Shown one piece after another: positions 31,916-42,485 of a DNA stretch of 64,000 nt. Below the pieces are notes generated by a model that worked only from the letters and a program-made list of their open reading frames with translations, did not search any database and had not been told where the DNA came from. The stretch's first letter is position 1; every line of letters begins with the position of its first letter. The translations under genes and the position numbers were made by a program. This DNA is from Breviolum minutum Mf 1.05b.01 (taxonomy: Eukaryota > Sar > Dinophyceae > Suessiales > Symbiodiniaceae), in the NCBI GenBank assembly GCA_000507305.1, contig DF240037.1:104457-168456 (forward strand). Reading direction: 5' to 3'.

Positions 31916-33045
31916 TTTGGTACTTTTTTAAAATTTGATACCTCCGACGTTGACCCTCCAAAGGATCCCACATGGAATTTCATGATCGTCTTATAACTTA
32001 TACCCTTTCCATGGATAGATACTAAATATAACTATAACACATTTGGCACACTAAGATAATGATAGTCTCACTATATTATATGTCAGATTTCCCCTGGAAT
32101 TTGTTTTTTTTATTTTAATATAGATTCCCGAAAATAATTTGCAGAATCTCTCATTCGGCCAAAACCATTGAAACGTCTTCCCCCGCATGTTTTCTCACTC
32201 AGCCCATGGCTAAGCTTTAAACACTTTTACGGATTTCATATTTGCTCGGACAAAACTAATACTTGAACGTTAATTTTAGTGCTCCGAAATGGCTCACTGA
32301 GTTTTGGTTTTCTCATTCCGAGGGAACCAACATGTTTCCAGATTTGGTTGGGGCAAAAACAGTTGGCTAACTTCTGCTTCCCGAAACACTTCAGTGAGAT
32401 TTTGTTCGGTGGCTGATTTTTTAAGAGTCGCCAATGCCAAAAATCAATTTTTAGATAAAGTATGGCAGGATTAGAATTAGTTTGCGCAAGAGATGTGGTG
32501 ACATGTTTTATGTTTAGAAGTAGCATGTTGCACACGATTTTGAAAGTGGTTTGTCTATATCTAGAGGATTCTGTCGTTTTTGCTTAAACGAATGAAATGT
32601 GATGATAAACTCCTTGCTAAAATTATCATATGCCAGTCGCTGGCAGGCACATGAGAAGTTAGGACACTCATACGTTTCGCGGAAATACTAGTCACGGAAT
32701 ACTAGTCACTAGGACACTCATGTTCAAGACTATGGAAATACTAGTCGCGGACGTTTCATGATGAGAATTTCCTAAGAAAATAGTCTTTGGTTAAGACCTA
32801 TTTCGTTTTAATGCTTCTTGGACTTCCAGGGTCATATCTACAAACATAAGATTGATCCCAATGAATTGACCCAAACTATCTCGATGCTTTGAATAGACAT
32901 GACCAACCAACTGGCCGCAAAGGATATCCAAAGAAAAACGGCGACGGCTGCCCCTTTCCTTTGGAAAAACAAACAGACAAAACACATTTAATTTGTATAG
33001 GTGCGTGCCCCTCATCTGGAAAAATGTGTTCAAAATGGCGCAACC

Positions 33046-33138
33046 AATTCCATACCATCTATGGTATATCTATCTACATTTAGTTGATTTTTATGGTAAA
33101 TTAGTAGATAAAACTACCATAGCATGGATGCTATGGGA
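33046..33138. mobile_element. family C element
   Basis: ATTCCATACCATCTATGG to CATAGCATGGATGCTATGGG around AGTTGATTTTTATGGTAAAT. Confidence 0.75.
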
Positions 33139-33350
33139 ATATTTGCACCTGTTTTGTCGTTTCGTTGCCCACGTGACTCTCCTCGTGTTTTGGCTTCGCC
33201 AGGAGCCCATGACTTTCCTGTTCACATGATGGCTGGCCTCCAGGAATCGGGGTGGAATCTCGGAAAAAAAAACGGTGGGCCATTTGTTGGACGTTCAAAC
33301 CTTGGACCCCTTTCAACTGGGGGGGTGTTTTTTTTTCAAATATATTCTAA

Positions 33351-33444
33351 ATGGTGGCAACTCAAATATTTCTTAAACGGAAAATTGGGGAAGATTTCCA
33401 ATTTGAGGAGCATATTTTTCAAAGGGGTTGAAACCACCAACCAG
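33351..33444 (+). mobile_element. family A element, copy 15
   Basis: ATGGTGGCAACTCAAATATT to TTGAAACCACCAACCAG. The CACCCC block is partly lost. Confidence 0.75.
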
Positions 33445-34167
33445 TATGGTTTGCTATAAGAATGGGCCATTTTTCTCAAAGGTTTTTGAAACGGCTCCAA
33501 ATGATGAAACTCCGCAATCTTTCTTCAAAACTGAAGTTTTTTTGCCGGGAAAACATAGGATTTCGTACCATAATTTTATGGTCACTGTGATTGGCTGGTT
33601 TTAGGGTGTATGTTTTTAGTCGATGGGGAAATGAACGTTAAAAACGGGTGTTTTCGAGTTTTTTTGGGGGGAATTTAAAGTGGCTTTTTTGTGGTAAAAG
33701 GGGGGTAAAAAGAGCGACCCCAAAATTGACATGTATCCTATATGTTCTATAAAGCCTGGAATACTTGGCATTTACTAGCGAAATGATTTAGCTGATTATT
33801 TGAGTCCCATTCGGCGCATCTGGGATGGTTGGTAGCTTCTTTTTTCAAGAAGTTGGAGGGTGAATTTGGTTTGGGCGATGGGCTTCTTTTTTGGGCATGT
33901 GGGTGCGATAAAAGTCTGCAGGCTGCCAATAGATACCTCAAGGTCAAAACACATGGCACAGATCCCAAAAGGTAGGCTAGTAAAGGGTCCTTATAAACCA
34001 ATATGTAGGGACGGTTAGCCAACTACTTTTCAACTACTGTATGCCTTCTTCTGATGGGTCTGAGAATTTTGGTCTGTCACAGAAAAAGGGTGGAAGCAAA
34101 ATATATGACACCAAGTTTCAGGGGTGACTGACAGGATGTAAAAAGGCAGAAAAAAATCACCCTTTCT

Positions 34168-34264
34168 CCAGGTGGTGGTTTCAAATATTTTTTAAACTTT
34201 CACCCCGAAAATTGGGGAAATGATGCACTTTGACTGATATTTTTCAAATGGGTTGGTTCAACCC
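34168..34264 (+). mobile_element. family A element, copy 16, right end truncated
   Basis: CCAGGTGGTGGTTTCAAA on the left. The right side stops at GGGTTGGTTCAACCC without the CACCAAC end. Confidence 0.7.
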
Positions 34265-35329
34265 AAAGAAAAGCCCCGTGTTGATGCTTCTGAACTCCGG
34301 GATGATCACCACCCCCCTCAAATCAGGCCATGTATATCCTGAAAAATTGCTGGTAACTCCTGAGATGAGAAGAATTCTATAAACCTCAAGGGAAGGATTT
34401 CTGTATAGTTATCATAAACACCACCGGTATCTTGCAGTGCCCCAGATCCACCAAAAAATTGGGGGGGGTTGGATCTCTCTCCTTCCAACGTCGGCAGGAT
34501 ATTGCTTTGGACCTCTATAGGGATCACAACTTGGCCCCGAAAAAAAAAAAACGGTTCCGTTCGCGGCCGATGTTTTGCCTTTGCGACTGTTTTTGGGGGG
34601 CGGAGTCCGGGGGTTGTTTTGCCTGAGAGGTTTGGGTTTCTCGCGGGGTTGTTGCATGGAAAAATGGGCAAATGAGAGCAACCAAACCGCGGGGGTAGTC
34701 ATGACAAAAAAGGGCGGGTTTGGATCAAGGAAGAAGTGTCCCCCCAAAAATCACCTGAAAAAATTCAGGTTTTGGAATTATTACTACGTTTCATTTGCCC
34801 AGAATGGTTGTTCCTGAAAGTTTTGGATTTGTTCAATGTGATGTTTTACTTTGTGCAATGCTAAATCGCTATCAAGCCGCCATTTGGGAGAATATCTGTG
34901 GAACTTTTTCCAAGCATCGTGGCCAAGCAAACCCAAGTGAATGAGTGTTTGGATTATATATGGAGATTCTACTACCAGGGGAACTATGAATAGTAACATC
35001 AAAAGAATCCCTATGAATAAACGACCATAATCTATTAATGTAGCCAAAAGTGTTTTTTTTTCACAGTTGTATTGATTTCTATTTAAGACTGCCAGCCAGC
35101 CGTGGCTGGCTGCTGAATATCATCTTCTTTTAACGGTGCTATACCACCAGGTTCTGCATCGACTCAAGTCGAGGATATGCAGCTTCGTTTTTTCTTCTAA
35201 GGGTGGGTGGTTTTTTGTTGCCGTATGAAGTTGCTGCAACTCGTGTCAACTGTTTTTTTTTTGGAGCTCTTTTTGTCTTCCCAAAAAACTTTTGAAAAAA
35301 AAAAGTGCCAATTTTTGTCTCCCTCGCAG

Positions 35330-35405
35330 CTGCGAACGGTTCAAAAACAACCGCTCTTTGGACAAAAAAGAAGTCTTCGCGGCCAACCGACAACAAAAAA
35401 AACAG
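35330..35405 (+). CDS. candidate exon, basic (CERFKNNRSLDKKEV)
   Basis: A good pyrimidine-rich acceptor (TTTGTCTCCCTCGCAG), one completing base, then CERFKNNRSLDKKEVFAANR and QQKKQ up to GTCGGT (phase 2 in, 0 out). Lysine/arginine-rich, so possibly nucleic-acid binding. The frame stays open further, so the donor is uncertain. No family recognised. Confidence 0.5.
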
Positions 35406-35762
35406 GTCGGTTTTGGGCCCGTATTCGGACGGACCGGTCGATTGGGTGGAACATCGTTAGCAACCGCGGCTTGGCGAATGATACAATTGGCTATAGTTTT
35501 CCTTTGAGAAACAACCTACAAAAAAAATCTGACCTATAGCTGATAATGATCCCTGGAAGTCCAAGACTATTAGAATTATAGTCCCCAATTTGGGATGATT
35601 AAAATTCCTACTAAAACAATCGTCTTTGGTGAAAACCTATTCTTTTAATGGTCTTTGGACTTCTAGGGTGATGATTGTAATATTTTTGTTGGATCCTAAA
35701 GAGCCCCAAAAAGTCATTCGTCCCAAAAAATCAACCCACAAAATCCCATTGAAACTGGTGTA

Positions 35763-35858
35763 ATGTGGTGGTTTCAAATATTTTTTTTCACCCCCTACCT
35801 TGGGGAAATGATCCAATTTGACTAGTATTTTTTTTAATGGGTTGAAACCACCAACTAG
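35763..35858 (+). mobile_element. family A element, copy 17
   Basis: TGTGGTGGTTTCAAATAT to TTGAAACCACCAACTAG. The T run after GACTAGTA is expanded. Confidence 0.8.
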
Positions 35859-35992
35859 CTTAATTCAGATATTATACTATATAATTTGCGCAGCATCTTG
35901 TGAAGGTTTTGGTTGATGCTTTTTTTGTTCTAGGACTGTTTTTCTGGAGGAGTTGAAAAGTATCATGTTAAGCTCCACTGATGTACAATGTA

Positions 35993-36063
35993 TACCTAGA
36001 ACCCAACTGACCTCTTTTTTGGGGGTTGACCTTCAAAAATATGGGTCATTTGGGTTCTAGCTA
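35993..36063. mobile_element. family G element
   Basis: Ends TACCTAGAACCCAACTGACC and GGGTCATTTGGGTTCTAGC are inverted. Also at 39421 and 45672. Confidence 0.75.
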
Positions 36064-36065
36064 CA

Positions 36066-36150
36066 AGTAGTTCCCGGGCGAGCCGGTGGCGGAAGTTTCA
36101 AAAGAAAAAAGAACTATATAGCAAAGAAAGAATTTGCCTATAGAATGTGC
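36066..36150 (+). CDS. weak exon candidate
   Basis: A short GC-rich patch after a family G element. Three + frames are open, for example PGEPVAEVSKEKRTI before a stop. No basis for choosing one. Confidence 0.2.
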
Positions 36151-36307
36151 GCAAGATGACCGACCATTGCGATGTCCAAACTTTTTTTTTGGGTTTGAAC
36201 GAAGCTTTTGCCGTTGCATGGCTGTGATGTCATGCGCTTTGGGGTGATGTGTTTGTGATTTGACTTGCTTTCAAATGATGTGGCTAGTTGTGAGGTGATT
36301 TGTGGTA

Positions 36308-36905
36308 CTACCCCAACGTACTACTCCAGTACTACTCTGTACTCTGTACTACAAAGTACTACCCCAGTACTACTCTGTACTACAAAGTACTACTCCAGTA
36401 CTACTCTGTACTACAAAGTACTACTCCAGTACTACTCTGTACTACAAAGTACTACTCCAGTACTACTCTGTACTACAAAGTACTACTCCAGTACTACTCT
36501 GTACTACAAAGTACTACTCCAGTACTACTCTGTACTACAAAGTACTACTCCAGTACTACTCTGTACTACAAAGTACTACTCCAGTACTACTCTGTACTAC
36601 AAAGTACTACTCCAGTACTACTCTGTACTACAAAGTACTACTCCAGTACTACTCTGTACTACAAAGTACTACTCCAGTACTACTCTGTACTACAAAGTAC
36701 TACGCCAGTACTACTCTGTACTACGCCAGTACTACTCTGTACTACAAAGTACTAGAACGTACTACTCCAGTACTACTCTGTACTACAAAGTACTACTCCA
36801 GTACTACTCTGTACTACAAGGTACTACTCCAGTACTACTCTGTACTACAAAGTACTACGCCAGTACTACTCTGTACTACACCAGTACTACAATGTACTAC
36901 TCCGG
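36308..36905. repeat. 31-bp minisatellite
   Basis: The unit AGTACTACTCCAGTACTACT (first 20 of 31 bases, then CTGTACTACAA) is repeated about 18 times with very few changes. The right edge is degenerate. Because 31 is not a multiple of 3, all three forward frames remain open and cycle through the same peptides; these are not genes. GTACTAC occurs three times per unit. Confidence 0.97.
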
Positions 36906-36913
36906 TACTACTT

Positions 36914-37200
36914 TGAAACGTCATTTACAATTTGCAGCGCAACAAGAGTCACCGTCCAACTTCACCAAATACTGCGCCTGCCACGCAAAATGAATGTCTT
37001 CAATGATCCACATCACATATGAAACATCATTTCCAATGCGCGGAGCAACAAGAGCCACCCTCCAACTTCACCAAATACTGCGCCTACCACGCAAAATGAA
37101 TGTCATCAATGATCTGCGTCACATATGAAACGTCATTTCCAATGCGTGGAGCAAGTAAAGTCACCCTCCAACCTCACCAAATACTGCACCTGCCACGAAA
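36914..37200. repeat. 107-bp satellite, first block (2.7 units)
   Basis: Units begin GAAACGTCATTTCCAATGCG and include CACCAAATACTGCGCCTGCC and AATGAATGTCATCAATGATC. Unit starts at 36914, 37021 and 37127. Confidence 0.9.
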
Positions 37201-37267
37201 TCTTGAAGCTCAAGATATAGAAGGAAAAAATCTGAAGTGCTTCCGCCAATAGAAAAAAACGATTCGG

Positions 37268-37307
37268 CGATATCCGACGATATCCGACGATATCCGACGA
37301 TATCCGA
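37268..37307. repeat. 10-bp tandem repeat CGATATCCGA x4
   Basis: Four perfect units inside the spacer between the two satellite blocks. Confidence 0.95.
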
Positions 37308-37434
37308 GCACAATCCCACGATAAAATCGTCATCTCGCACCCGCCGCTTCCAGGACCTTACTCGTCCCATCTTGGAGACGATTTTGTATTGTAAAATACA
37401 ACATTTCGCGCTCCGGCTATCTCCCAAAATGTCA

Positions 37435-37608
37435 CGAAGTGCTGCGCCTGCCACGAAAAGTCACCCGCCAACCTCACCAAATACTGCGCCTGCCACGCAA
37501 AATGAATGTCATCAATGATCTGCGTCACATATGAAACGTCATTTCCAATGCGTGGAGCAAGTAAAGTCACCCTCCGACTCCAACCTCACCAAACACTCGC
37601 CTGACCAT
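37435..37608. repeat. 107-bp satellite, second block
   Basis: One and a half units with the same GCGCCTGCCACG and GAAACGTCATTTCCAATGCG segments, ending beside an N. Confidence 0.85.
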
Positions 37609-37678
37609 NTTCTCATCCAAACTTCCTTTGATAAATATATGTGTATGGTATTTATTTTCTTATATATGTATATATTTG

Positions 37679-37770
37679 TCCAAATTACAGGGACCTCAGG
37701 CAACCTCACTCCAAATCGTGGTTTAGTAAGGGACATCCCCTTGTTTCAGGCACATCTAGGTTGGTGAAAT
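37679..37770. mobile_element. family H element
   Basis: Shares CAAATTA..GGGACCTCA, GTGGTTTAGTAAGGGA and TCTAGGTTGGTGAAATATT with 41783, 46267, 46511 and 47818. Confidence 0.7.
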
Positions 37771-38153
37771 ATTATGATTTGGCCAGATATATGTTTATAT
37801 ATATATATATATGTGTATGTATATATGTTAAATGCACAATATACACATATTATATATACATATACATTAATTTCGATATGTATCAAGGCCTTGTTTCATT
37901 ATGTCAACCCGCCGGTCTTTATGATGCGCCGGTGAGCTTCAGGAATAGATTGGCATCAGGAAATCCACAGCTAGCAGCTACCCTAAGAATCAGCGATTGG
38001 ACCCTCCAAAAAAGGGGCTTTGAGTCTGTTTTTTGCAGGGTTCTTTTGGATCTCCAAACCACCATATTTTTTTCATTCTCAAGATCAAGGGTTTCAACAG
38101 TTTTTAAAGAAAACAAAGCGGGTTGAGTAAAGGTTGCTAGTTTTTCGTATACT

Positions 38154-38255
38154 ACCCTGAAACCAACGTAGCCCCTGAAAAATGGTGGTTGGAATACTAC
38201 ATTCCTATTGGGGAGGCCTATTTTCAGGTGCTAACTGTTAGTTTTAGGGAGGGTG
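38154..38255. mobile_element. family E element
   Basis: ACCCTGAAACCAACGTAGCC to TGTTAGTTTTAGGGAGGG. Confidence 0.75.
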
Positions 38256-38364
38256 TGTCCTACCAAAAAAGAATCCTACACCTCCTATTCGTAACTTGTC
38301 CTACTCAAAAATGGTGGCAACTTTTCTCCAACTTTTTTGGGGTGGGATGGGAATTTTTAGACTG

Positions 38365-38469
38365 TAGGTGGTGGCAACTCAAATATTTTTTGGTATTTTC
38401 ACCCCTATCCTTAGGGGAAGATTCCCATTTTGACTTATATTTTTCAACTGGGCTGAAACCACCAACTAG
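38365..38469 (+). mobile_element. family A element, copy 18
   Basis: TAGGTGGTGGCAACTCAAAT to TGAAACCACCAACTAG. All internal blocks kept. Confidence 0.85.
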
Positions 38470-38725
38470 ATAGGTGCACTCGATAGGTTCACGAATATTT
38501 TCCTGTCGGGAAAATCCCCTATGTTCTTTTGGGAAATACATGTTCATTCATGGTGGATTTTCCATTTAGTCATGTTAGTTTTTGGGGGGTGTACAGTGAA
38601 CCATCCAATCAAACATCTAAATTTTCAGGTATCTAAAATAGAGGTACTCACCTATGTAAGCTGCATGGATACGCCTTATGATGTCAGGGAACCCCCACCC
38701 GTAAAATAGCCGAAAATCAGGTTCA

Positions 38726-38843
38726 GTGCGGTTGATGGGAGAAATCTTGCATTCACCTGAGATCTATAAAACCCCTGTCAATAATGGGATAAACTACCGT
38801 TCCCTCAACAGGTGACTGCCGGATTTCTGAACCATCAACAGTA
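38726..38843. mobile_element. family F element, nested
   Basis: Left end decayed (GCGGTTGATGGGAGAAATC). Right end GGATTTCTGAACCATCAACA intact. Confidence 0.65.
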
Positions 38844-38947
38844 CACCCTGGAAGAATTAACATGGAACCTACAAATCACCCATTTAGAAAGGAAAATGAT
38901 CTTCCAAACCTCCATGATTATGTTCCATGTTAATCTTCAGGGGTGTA
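38843..38947. mobile_element. family E element, nested (ACACCCTGGAAGA subtype)
   Basis: ACACCCTGGAAGAATTAACA to CATGTTAATCTTCAGGGGTG. Inner AGAAAGGAAAATGATCTTCC is identical to the copy at 52479. Confidence 0.75.
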
Positions 38948-39041
38948 CCTCCATTTTAGGTCCTTGAAAGTTTTGGTGAATCAAACCCCACCAAGCCCGT
39001 TTCACACCATCATTGACCCTCCAAGGCGTCCTCCTCCTCAG

Positions 39042-39133
39042 TGATTGACAGCAGCCACAAGCACGCGATGCTGGCTTCAGTTGCCTGGCTTTTTCAAAGT
39101 CCTTTGTTGGAGTGTGTCATTCGTTGTCCTTAA
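39042..39133 (+). CDS. candidate terminal exon of an unrecognised gene
   Basis: A strong acceptor (CGTCCTCCTCCTCAG), two completing bases, then IDSSHKHAMLASVAWLFQ and SPLLECVIRCP, with a stop at 39131-39133 (phase 1 in). Coding-like composition. It would close the gene that includes the exon at 35330, but no intermediate exon connects them. Confidence 0.5.
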
Positions 39134-39420
39134 AGGATGTTCACTGGTCATACATAAGACATGTGACCAATTTCGAGGGAATCAAACTCAGACAATACAA
39201 TTTGACAATTTGTATTGGAAAGTTTGAGGGTCATTTTTTGAGGGATTTAATTAACCCCGACAAAAACCGTGAAGTGTTTGGGGCCGGTTGGCCCATGTTA
39301 TCTACAAACTTCCATCGGATGACTTGTTTTACGAGGCTATGATGACTCCACTCACTCCCCAAATCCAAACTTCCCAGACACTCAATACCTATATTTATTA
39401 CCATAAACATAGCCAAAATG

Positions 39421-39524
39421 TATAGGTACCTATGAACCCAACGGACCTCTTTTTTTTGGGGTTGACCGGCACCATTTTATGGGTCAAATCTTCCAAAATA
39501 TGGGTCATTTAAGGTTCTAGGTAT
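39421..39524. mobile_element. family G element, longer form
   Basis: TAGGTACCTATGAACCCAAC to GGGTCATTTAAGGTTCTAGG. It has an extra GGTCAAATCTTCC segment, shared with 45672. Confidence 0.75.
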
Positions 39525-39657
39525 ACCATACATTGAGTGGACGTGGGATCAAGACTTTGCAGCATTCGCTTTCGGGTGTGTCTACGAGGTGGTGGGCCCC
39601 GGAAAACCCGTGAAATTTCTAAGTAGACTTCCTTCCTGAGGCCCCTAAATATAAGTA

Positions 39658-39773
39658 CACTCTGGTAAACTAACATAGCTGGCTGGAAAATGGAAGCGAA
39701 ATGAGTCGATGTATGGATCCTATTGAATGGGGATATTCCAGCAATCGCTATGTTAGTTTTTACTGGAGGGTAG
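39658..39773. mobile_element. family E-prime element
   Basis: CACTCTGGTAAACTAACATA to CTATGTTAGTTTTTACTGGAG. The body AATGAGTCGATGTATGGATC is shared, in the opposite orientation, with 57992. Confidence 0.75.
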
Positions 39774-40722
39774 GGTGAAATGATTTCACCCAGGCAAACC
39801 CATGTATGTTAAAGGCCATTTACAAGGGGCCCAACTTACTTTCTTTATAGCGATCGGAGGGGCCCGCCCACTTTGTAAAGGGAAAAAGCCCTTAATTGAT
39901 AACTCTACCTTGCAAGATAAGATCTACCTGGATCAACAAAAAAGTGGGGGAAGAAATCTCCGAAAATTAAGGGATTATTTTCGTGGATGATGGTGGTTAA
40001 AAAATCCCTCGAAATAAGGCCGGGGCTATTTCCTGGCCGTATTGGCATTGGGGGCATTCGATTTTTTATGATATTCCACCATTCATGGTTTCATTTCTGG
40101 ATGTTCATCGTTTGAAGGGGTTAACCAATGGAAAATGGGGGTCTGCCTTAGGAATCCTTAGGTTATGATTGGGATTTGCATCAAGAAAAGAATCAAGTAG
40201 CAATCTTCGATCATTGTTTTGACTAAGTTTTGTTCAGAAGCTTCATATATATTTCATATATTCCTTGGAGGATCATTGCACCTAGTAACTAATTAGCATA
40301 GGCAAGGTTTTAGTAGCTAGAGTCAACATAAGATACATAAGGTTTACCCAAATGAACTTTGATTTGCAAAAGCTTTTTGGAGGTGGAACAAAGACGCAGA
40401 AAACATCATGTTAAGATGATTTATGTATTACTGTTACCCTTTATATCATCCATGTATGGACAAAACTGGCATATCTTCATGGAGATATCATGTACTTTGA
40501 ATACATGAATATACCCCCCTGTGACATCGCTTGGCAAATGGTACTTCTCCCATACAAATGCCTGATACATGGAGTCATTGATAGAGGCCTTTTCAAGTAA
40601 ATTGTCCTTCTCCCATGAGATGATACGTTTTTTTGAAATGTTGATTCTTGGATTGATAACTACCTCCCCTCTCAATTTTTGCTAATAAATAATTCCGAAT
40701 AGTAAATAACATCTTCTCATTT

Positions 40723-40832
40723 CCCATATGGTCCATATATATGGTATGTATATTGTTTATACCTACATTTATAAATACAAAGTCCAACCATTCATGTATC
40801 GGTATACATATACCATGCCATACTTGGATGTC
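40723..40832. mobile_element. family C element
   Basis: CCATATGGTCCATATATATG to ACCATGCCATACTTGGATG. Its right end is interrupted by the hairpin at 40830. Confidence 0.65.
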
Positions 40833-40936
40833 CCAGGAAGTTGGTAAATGGTTAGTAAATGGGTTATAACCTACTTATAAATGGGATATACTAGGGTTAT
40901 AACCCACTTACAAACCATTTACCAACTTCCTGGGAC
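40830..40936. repeat. long near-perfect hairpin (young palindromic element)
   Basis: Stem of 41 bases, TCCCAGGAAGTTGGTAAATG onwards, repeated as its complement ending CAACTTCCTGGGA. I count two mismatches, with a loop of about 23 bases. Confidence 0.9.
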
Positions 40937-40990
40937 ATCCTAGTACATGGATCCTATGGGGTTTTACCCATCTTTCCGACCCGTTTTTAG

Positions 40991-41124
40991 GTCAAAAACA
41001 CATTTCTCCACTGGACCGCAGAAGCCGCGATTCCGGAAGTTAAGACCCGTTCACGGTCCGTCCCTGGGAATTTGCATGCGGTTACGGTTAGTTGGTCCGG
41101 TGGGGATATGATGAAACTGGATGG
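40991..41124 (+). CDS. Mei2-like gene, N-terminal exon (VKNTF motif)
   Basis: After CGTTTTTAG 44 codons in phase 0 read VKNTFLHWTAEAAIPEVK, TRSRSVPGNLHAVTV and SWSGGDMMKLD, before a GTTGGG donor (phase 2 out). A VKNTF stretch followed by an R/S-rich SVP patch is, from memory, common in N-terminal regions of dinoflagellate RNA-binding proteins; this is weak evidence. The phase joins to the exon at 42261. Coding composition is strong. The start codon is not seen and must lie upstream. Confidence 0.65.
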
Positions 41125-41597
41125 GTTGGGGTGGGTTGGGGGGTTTTCCCCTTCGATTTTTGTTGGTTTTTGTTGATTCGTTTTTGTGGAAAATGGCGAT
41201 TTTTTGGGGTCAAGTTGGGGGAGATTTTGAACAAAAACGACGGTTTGTTCCTTTAAAACGTACCTTTTTCCAAAAAAGTGGCGAAAATTCATCCAAAAAT
41301 AAAAGTTCATGGTTGTTCACCCATCAAAATCGACACAAAACACGGAAGGAACATGGTTTCCATGAGGTTTTCGGCTGAAATGGTTTTCCGAGGCCGACAC
41401 ACAGCCAAATGGCAGCGTGGATGATGCTTGCGTATCTTTTTGGCAAAAAGGCCGTGTAGTTTATTGGTGACCCAAAGAAGCGAGCAACAAAAACACCACA
41501 CAATTCACACATTTGCCAACTTGAGAAATATGTCCTGTTTTTTTGTTCAGGAGTCTTTGGCCATTTAAAAAGGCAGGTGTTTTCCGGTGCAACCGGT

Positions 41598-41599
41598 CG

Positions 41600-41651
<52 letters not shown>
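41598..41651. repeat. (GTT)n trinucleotide array
   Basis: About 17 GTT units. On the minus strand it reads as poly-glutamine or poly-asparagine, which is not evidence of a gene. Confidence 0.97.
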
Positions 41652-41782
41652 CCTTTTTTGTCAACAAAAGTCCCTGAGTTTTTCACCCAAGGTGTATACC
41701 TCTTTCCACGGGAACGCTGATGGCCTCATGGTAGTTAAGGATAGAATATAGAATGTTTGGGCTCCCAACCAACAAAAATCTG

Positions 41783-41873
41783 GTCAAATTATAGCGACCT
41801 CACACGACCTCACCCCCAAAGTTCGCTGAAGAAGGGAAACCCCTTTCTTTCAGAAGAAATGTAGGTTGGTGAA
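41783..41873. mobile_element. family H element
   Basis: GTCAAATTATAGCGACCTCA to GTAGGTTGGTGAACAATC. Confidence 0.7.
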
Positions 41874-42165
41874 CAATCTTCAACTTCTCTTTGAGACTTC
41901 TAACCACACCCCACCCACCTCTTGTGGGCTGTTGTTGGTTTTGTTATATCTGTGTAGTATTGTTTAATGTATAGATATAGTTATATATATATACAGTACA
42001 TATTAGTTGTTTCGTTTGCTCCTTTCATTCCACTTCCCATTGTTTTTGTTGGTGCTTTTTAACCAAACAAAATCCAAAACACAACAAAAAGCAACAAACA
42101 AATACCCCCCCCCCCCAAAAAAAAAAGACGACAACAACAACAACAACATCCTCCCCAAATCGGTN

Positions 42166-42202
<37 letters not shown>
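42166..42202. repeat. (CT)n dinucleotide array upstream of an exon
   Basis: About 18 CT units directly after an N. It lies 58 bases before the inferred acceptor of the exon at 42261 and could serve as its pyrimidine tract. Confidence 0.9.
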
Positions 42203-42206
<4 letters not shown>

Positions 42207-42260
42207 CCCACATGGTGGCCCGCCAACCGGTCCGATCGTCCGAACGTCTGAGGCTGAAAG

Positions 42261-42340
42261 GTTGAATCAGCTTTTGAAGGTGCCAGAGCGTCGTCGGGAA
42301 CTCCTCAAGCCCTTGGGGCCCTCCGAGTGCCTTGGGATCC
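42261..42340 (+). CDS. Mei2-like gene, exon (LNQLLKVPERRREL)
   Basis: After GGCTGAAAG one base completes a codon, matching the phase of 41124. Then LNQLLKVPERRRELLKPL and GPSECLGI are read to a canonical GTAAGG donor (phase 1 out). An acceptor at 42252 would be phase 0 and breaks the match. Helical and basic; no named domain. Confidence 0.6.
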
Positions 42341-42384
42341 GTAAGGTTGGATGGTTAGGGATTGGTGGTGAAGACCTCACCGAG

Positions 42385-42485
42385 TTTGGTGGATGTTGGA
42401 TGAGTTGGGGTTGGGTAGTTGGTGGTTGGGTAGTTGGGGGTTGGTTGAGTTGGTGGGTTTTGAGTTGTTGGTTGGGTTGGGGGGT
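42385..42485 (+). other. G-run tract, possible G-quadruplex
   Basis: Dense GTTGGGG, GGTGGTTGGG, GTTGGGGG and TTGGGTTGGGG runs in about 100 bases, in the intron after the exon at 42261. On the RNA strand this could fold. Confidence 0.6.

Larger units (their letters stand above)
31143..35329. other. no supported exon; A elements and A/T-rich DNA
   Basis: Frames at 34440-34640 are GC-rich on both strands, with no decisive splice borders; they are left uncalled. A TATATAGATATAT-type stretch lies at 31190-31285. At 32680-32760 GGAAATACTAGTC is repeated three times. Confidence 0.4.
38624..38973. mobile_element. family P element carrying nested F and E elements
   Basis: Left end TTTTCAGGTATCTAAAATAG and right end ACCTCCATTTTAGGTCCTTG match the ends at 850-972. 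Between them lie a family F copy (38726-38843) and a family E copy (38843-38947), back to back. Confidence 0.65.
39134..40990. other. probable intergenic region between two + strand genes
   Basis: Contains G, E, C and hairpin elements. A short frame at 39541-39600 (WDQDFAAFAFGCVYE) is protein-like but directly follows a family G end; not called. The start of the Mei2-like gene should lie here or in the first exons after 40990. Confidence 0.4.

Noticed and set aside
36265..36993. Open frames of 242, 204 and 151 codons rich in Y, S, T, L and V
   Set aside because: They cycle through a 31-bp tandem repeat that happens to lack stops in all forward frames. No splice borders and no domain.
37268..37307. 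CGATATCCGA x4 considered as a CRISPR-like array
   Set aside because: The units are contiguous, without spacers, and the DNA is eukaryotic.
39541..39600. Protein-like frame WDQDFAAFAFGCVYE
   Set aside because: It begins at the end of a family G element with no good acceptor, and its place between two genes gives no support.
41324..41686. Minus-strand frames with poly-Q or poly-N
   Set aside because: They are translations of the (GTT)n microsatellite, with no supporting exon borders.
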